From NCBI RefSeq assembly GCF_000565195.1, contig NZ_CP006720.1:496001-560000 (forward strand): DNA of 64,000 nucleotides, given 5' to 3'. Position numbers and translations under genes: made by a program. The notes under the pieces are model-generated. The model was not told the DNA's origin. It worked only from the letters and a program-made list of their open reading frames with translations, and did no database searches. Each line of letters starts with the position of its first letter. Within the stretch, counting starts at the first letter, position 1. Source of the DNA: Spiroplasma mirum ATCC 29335. Lineage in GTDB: Bacteria > Bacillota_I > Bacilli_A > Mycoplasmatales > Mycoplasmataceae. Shown one piece after another: positions 61,253-64,000 of this stretch.

Positions 61253-61714
61253 ATGGCATTTACAAGAGAAAAATTAATTAAACAAGGATTAAGTGAAGAA
61301 CAATCAGATATGATTATTTCACAATTCAATAATGAAGCAAAACAAATTAGAGAAAGTTTACAAAAACGAGAAGATGTTGTATCAAGAGAAGAATATTTAA
61401 AATTATCTAGTGAATTAGATGAATTAAAAGCATTTAAAGATATTCCATCTACTAAAATTGAAGATATTAAAACTAATTTAGATAAAGTGAATGGTAATTC
61501 TTTAACAGAAAAAGTTAATACTTTAAAAGAATTAAAACCTGATTTATTTATTGAAGAACAACAATTAATTTCACCAACTAATATTATTAAAGAATTTATT
61601 GAGAAATCACATGATAATAAAGAAGATGAAATTGAAAAATTAAAAGAAAAAGGTGCTTATACACCTGATGAAATAAAAAAAATATCTGAATATACACTTA
61701 AAACCCTTAAATAA
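61253..61714 (+). CDS. phage capsid scaffold protein (probable)
   Basis: A 153-residue, highly charged helical protein (EEQSDMIISQFNNEAKQIRE, KREDVVSREEYLKLSSELDE) directly before the capsid gene, with GAGAGGA before ATG 61253. Glu/Lys-rich coiled coil, acidic centre and a basic C-terminal helix are typical of scaffolds, which shape the procapsid and are lost on packaging. Called from position and composition. Confidence 0.75.
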   Translation: MAFTREKLIKQGLSEEQSDMIISQFNNEAKQIRESLQKREDVVSREEYLKLSSELDELKAFKDIPSTKIEDIKTNLDKVNGNSLTEKVNTLKELKPDLFIEEQQLISPTNIIKEFIEKSHDNKEDEIEKLKEKGAYTPDEIKKISEYTLKTLK

Positions 61715-61733
61715 ATAAGGAAGGAAGATATAT

Positions 61734-62822
61734 ATGGCAACTATTAACTTGCCACAAGTACCTTTTACATTAGAAGGTAATAAACAAGATCAAAAAGCAT
61801 ATGTTGATATGGTTAATGCATTATTGCGTGGACCTTTATATAACGAATATGCAAGTATTTTTCAATATGCAACTGCTACTGCAGAACAAGTAGCATGATT
61901 ACCTAATGCTGGTCAAGCATTATATAATTTAACTCATCGTGTTGTATGACAAGATGATTATAGTTTACCAAATGGTGGAACAACTCAAACAATGGGATTA
62001 ACAAGAATTCCAGTACCAATTGATAAACGATTTAATTTAAAACTTATGAATGAAGCATTTGATTTAGCAATGATTGAAGCAAATATTAAAAATGGAATGA
62101 TTGCTAATGCTATTTCAAGTGTTGTCCAAAATAAATTTGTTAATTTAGAATGTGAATTAATTCAAGCAATTTATGATTATTGTTTAGCAGATGGACAATA
62201 TGAAGTTATGCCTTTGCGTAGTTATAATTCAGATAATGCTGATGATGCAAATAAAGTATTTTTTAAATTAAATGAAAGTATTATTGATACTACAAATCAA
62301 ATTAGTAATTTATATTTTGGTTTATCTACTGAAAAAATGTTTTTAGTTTTAGGACGAAGAGCATATTTAGGTTTAACACCTGCTTATTTAAAAGTAATTG
62401 GTTCACAAGCACAATTAAAAGCAATGGTTAATGGTGAATTATATGAAAATACTGCAATGGGTATTCCAGTAACTAAAAGTTTTAATTTAGAAAAAGCATA
62501 TACTAAAGGTCAAGTTAACCGTGATAGAGGTTATAATTTTATTAACTTAAATGGTATTATTATGAATAAACAAGTATGAGCATATCCAATTAATATGGAT
62601 ACTATTCAACAAGTTTTAGATAATGATACTGCTAACCCTAAATGAATTGGTAAAGTACAATATGCTACACCAACAATTTTATATCCAAAAACATGTAAAA
62701 TTATTTTAGAAAAACAACCAACACAAGATGAAATTACACAAGCATATAACAACTTAAATAAAACTTATCGTGTTCCTATTGATTATGTTATTCCATCACC
62801 CACACCCAGGACCATCCGTTAG
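61734..62822 (+). CDS. phage major capsid protein (short form)
   Basis: A 362-residue protein, AAGGAAG before ATG 61734. It begins ATINLPQVPFTLEGNKQDQK and has the pattern of an HK97-like capsid (extended N-arm, long helix KLMNEAFDLAMIEANIKNGM, late strands ending YRVPIDYVIPS). Gene order scaffold-capsid and high codon regularity support it. The frame ends in a Pro-rich, unusually GC-rich stretch SPTPRTIR and TAG at 62820-62822. In the +1 frame the DNA continues for 213 more codons, so a longer 571-residue form is likely; see the next feature. Confidence 0.85.
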
Positions 62823-63450
62823 GAAAATAAATATAAGTAATATTGTTAAGCCGACAGTATCGCAAAATGATTTTATTATGAATGTTTTAGACCCTAAAAC
62901 AGCAACTAAAAATGAAATAAGTAATGTTTATAAAAAATCTGTTTTATCAGAAATTAAAAAAATTAATGATAGTTTAACAGAAAATGATTTTGAAATAAAC
63001 CCTTATTTTGATGGTAAAAATGATATTAATTTAATTGGTAATAGTAATAATTTTATTTTAAATATTAAAGGAAAAAATAATGCTGAGGGAGAAAAAATAT
63101 TTAATATACATTTAAATAAATTTAATCTGCAAAATTTAAGTGATGTAATTAATGATGATGTTGATGATCCAACAGAATTTAAAGTTAAAGACCCTAAAAA
63201 TGTAGTAAAAGATGAAATAATTAATGCATTACAACCTCAAATTATAAAAAGTGTTGATGATGATTTAAAAGAAACTATAAAAGATAGTGATTATGAAGTT
63301 ATCATTAAAAAACCAGATTTTAATACACAAGCAAGATATGATATATCAGTACCAACTGAGGTTATAATTTCTTTAAATGGTAAAAATTGGTTAGTAGGTA
63401 ACTCAACAAATGATATTCATATTCAAATGCCAAGTGCTACAAAAAAGTAA
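62809..63450 (+). CDS. +1-frame extension of the capsid protein: two spiralin-like modules
   Basis: This frame has no credible start of its own: the open stretch begins with GTG 62770 inside the capsid gene and no ribosome binding site precedes any start. A +1 slip at CCC-AGG (62805-62810) gives SPTPGPSVRKINISNIVKPT, a natural Pro-rich linker into the domain. Two repeats follow: LDPKTATKNEISNVYKKSVL ... and VKDPKNVVKDEIINALQPQI ..., each about 95 residues, ending in a beta-rich part (IISLNGKNWLVGNSTNDIHI). The DPK-x-x-x-K-(A/D/N)EI start matches spiralin modules. The product would be displayed on the capsid. A simple one-base insertion in the C-run is the alternative. Confidence 0.7.
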   Translation, partial: GPSVRKINISNIVKPTVSQNDFIMNVLDPKTATKNEISNVYKKSVLSEIKKINDSLTENDFEINPYFDGKNDINLIGNSNNFILNIKGKNNAEGEKIFNIHLNKFNLQNLSDVINDDVDDPTEFKVKDPKNVVKDEIINALQPQIIKSVDDDLKETIKDSDYEVIIKKPDFNTQARYDISVPTEVIISLNGKNWLVGNSTNDIHIQMPSATKK

Positions 63451-63496
63451 ATAAAGACTATCAAGTTAAATTAATGATATAGGTTTAAAAATAATT

Positions 63497-64000
63497 ATGA
63501 ATTTATTAATTTTACGAATTATAACTTTTTTAGTAGAAAATATAGAGAATCAAGAAATAGTAAGTAAATTTACTACTTTAATTAATAAAGCAAGATCTTA
63601 CTATTCTAATCCTCTTCAAAAAGTATCTAGTAAAGTTGAAGATATTTATCAATGATTAAATCCATTAACATATGTTAATTTAATTAAAAAAGGTCATCAA
63701 AAACAAATACAACAAATATTAAATGAATTAGAAAAAGAAAATAATCTTAAAAATAAAAAACAATTTGAAAATGAAAATTATATTAATACAAGTTGACAAT
63801 CTTTAAATAGTAGTTGGCTTGATAGTGGTCTGTTTAATATTACAAATAAATTAACTTTAACAGGTAATTTAATATTATTAATTTATACAAAAAAAGCAAA
63901 AAAATCCTAAATGATATGGACCTTATGTATATACTGGTGTCCCAGTTGAAGTATGAAAAGTATTAAGTAGTGCTGTATCAAATGCAGGAACATTATTTTG
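63497..64000 (+). CDS. phage protein with KTSC-like C-terminus, frameshifted and cut by window end
   Basis: ATG 63497 opens MNLLILRIITFLVENIENQE and runs 137 codons to TAA 63908-63910. With one more A in the 7-A run before TCC the frame continues KNPKWYGPYVYTGVPVEVWK and VLSSAVSNAGTLFW to the window end. The GVP-x-x-VW-x-x-L-x-x-A-S-x-G-x-x-FW pattern matches KTSC-type small domains found in phage head and morphogenesis proteins. The N-terminal 130 residues are helical (HQKQIQQILNELEKENNLKN). Probably a minor head protein. Confidence 0.6.

Noticed and set aside
62770..62808. Independent start (GTG 62770 or ATG 62785) for the spiralin-like extension
   Set aside because: No Shine-Dalgarno sequence at either codon, and the residues before the Pro-rich linker make no sense as a protein start; fusion to the capsid by a frame change explains the sequence better.

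Overview
This window looks like a Spiroplasma chromosome, probably a host-associated one. It is very AT-rich, and in-frame TGA codons fall at tryptophan positions in housekeeping genes (aspS, tkt, parE, plsY), which is the Mollicutes code; all CDS ends below assume TGA = Trp. A spiralin-like lipoprotein, a secreted ribosome-inactivating protein (RIP), many lipoproteins and heavy gene decay fit the genus. I cannot place the species or clade from sequence alone.

Layout. 1-5.8 kb: an M24 aminopeptidase (pepP), a small OB-fold-like protein, and decayed genes. 5.9-8.9 kb: a broken IS30 transposase next to a lone phage terminase. 9-12.3 kb: an accessory cluster with a RIP toxin, a lipoprotein, and a convergent frameshifted gene that shares a 41-bp perfect inverted repeat with the lipoprotein. 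12.3-14.9 kb: a MITE-like element, a propeller-like lipoprotein and a DUF3883 relic. 14.9-17.3 kb: a hydrolase and an amino-acid permease. 17.5-29 kb: mostly decayed lipoprotein, ABC-transporter and membrane genes, a zinc-ribbon IS with 22-bp ends, and several unknown intact genes. 29-35 kb: T-box, hisS-aspS-DUF896, and transketolase. 35-41.3 kb: three tandem membrane-anchored proteins built from an ~86-residue repeat, the middle one decayed. 41.5-51.8 kb: UPF0154, plsY, a spiralin-like gene, parE-unknown-parC, an ABC exporter and rpmG. 51.9-53 kb: an intact IS30 copy. 53-64 kb: tailed-phage head genes (small and large terminase, portal, large structural protein, scaffold, capsid, KTSC-like protein) interrupted by a minus-strand cassette with a lipoprotein and a tRNA-like gene.

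Most interesting points. (1) The phage capsid gene ends at a CCC-AGG site where a +1 shift would add a 213-residue, two-repeat C-terminal domain resembling spiralin, the host's own surface lipoprotein. (2) A tRNA-Pro-like gene 2 kb upstream has a displaced anticodon loop that contains UGGG, complementary to the CCCA at that site. (3) The 41-bp inverted repeat in two convergent genes is in the same codon phase in both, so inversion would swap their C-termini. (4) Three unrelated genes share a leader with covarying, mutually exclusive hairpins, a likely attenuator. (5) The RIP keeps its full catalytic set. Many surface or accessory genes carry single-base indels in A/T runs; decay, assembly error and slippage rescue cannot be told apart from sequence alone.
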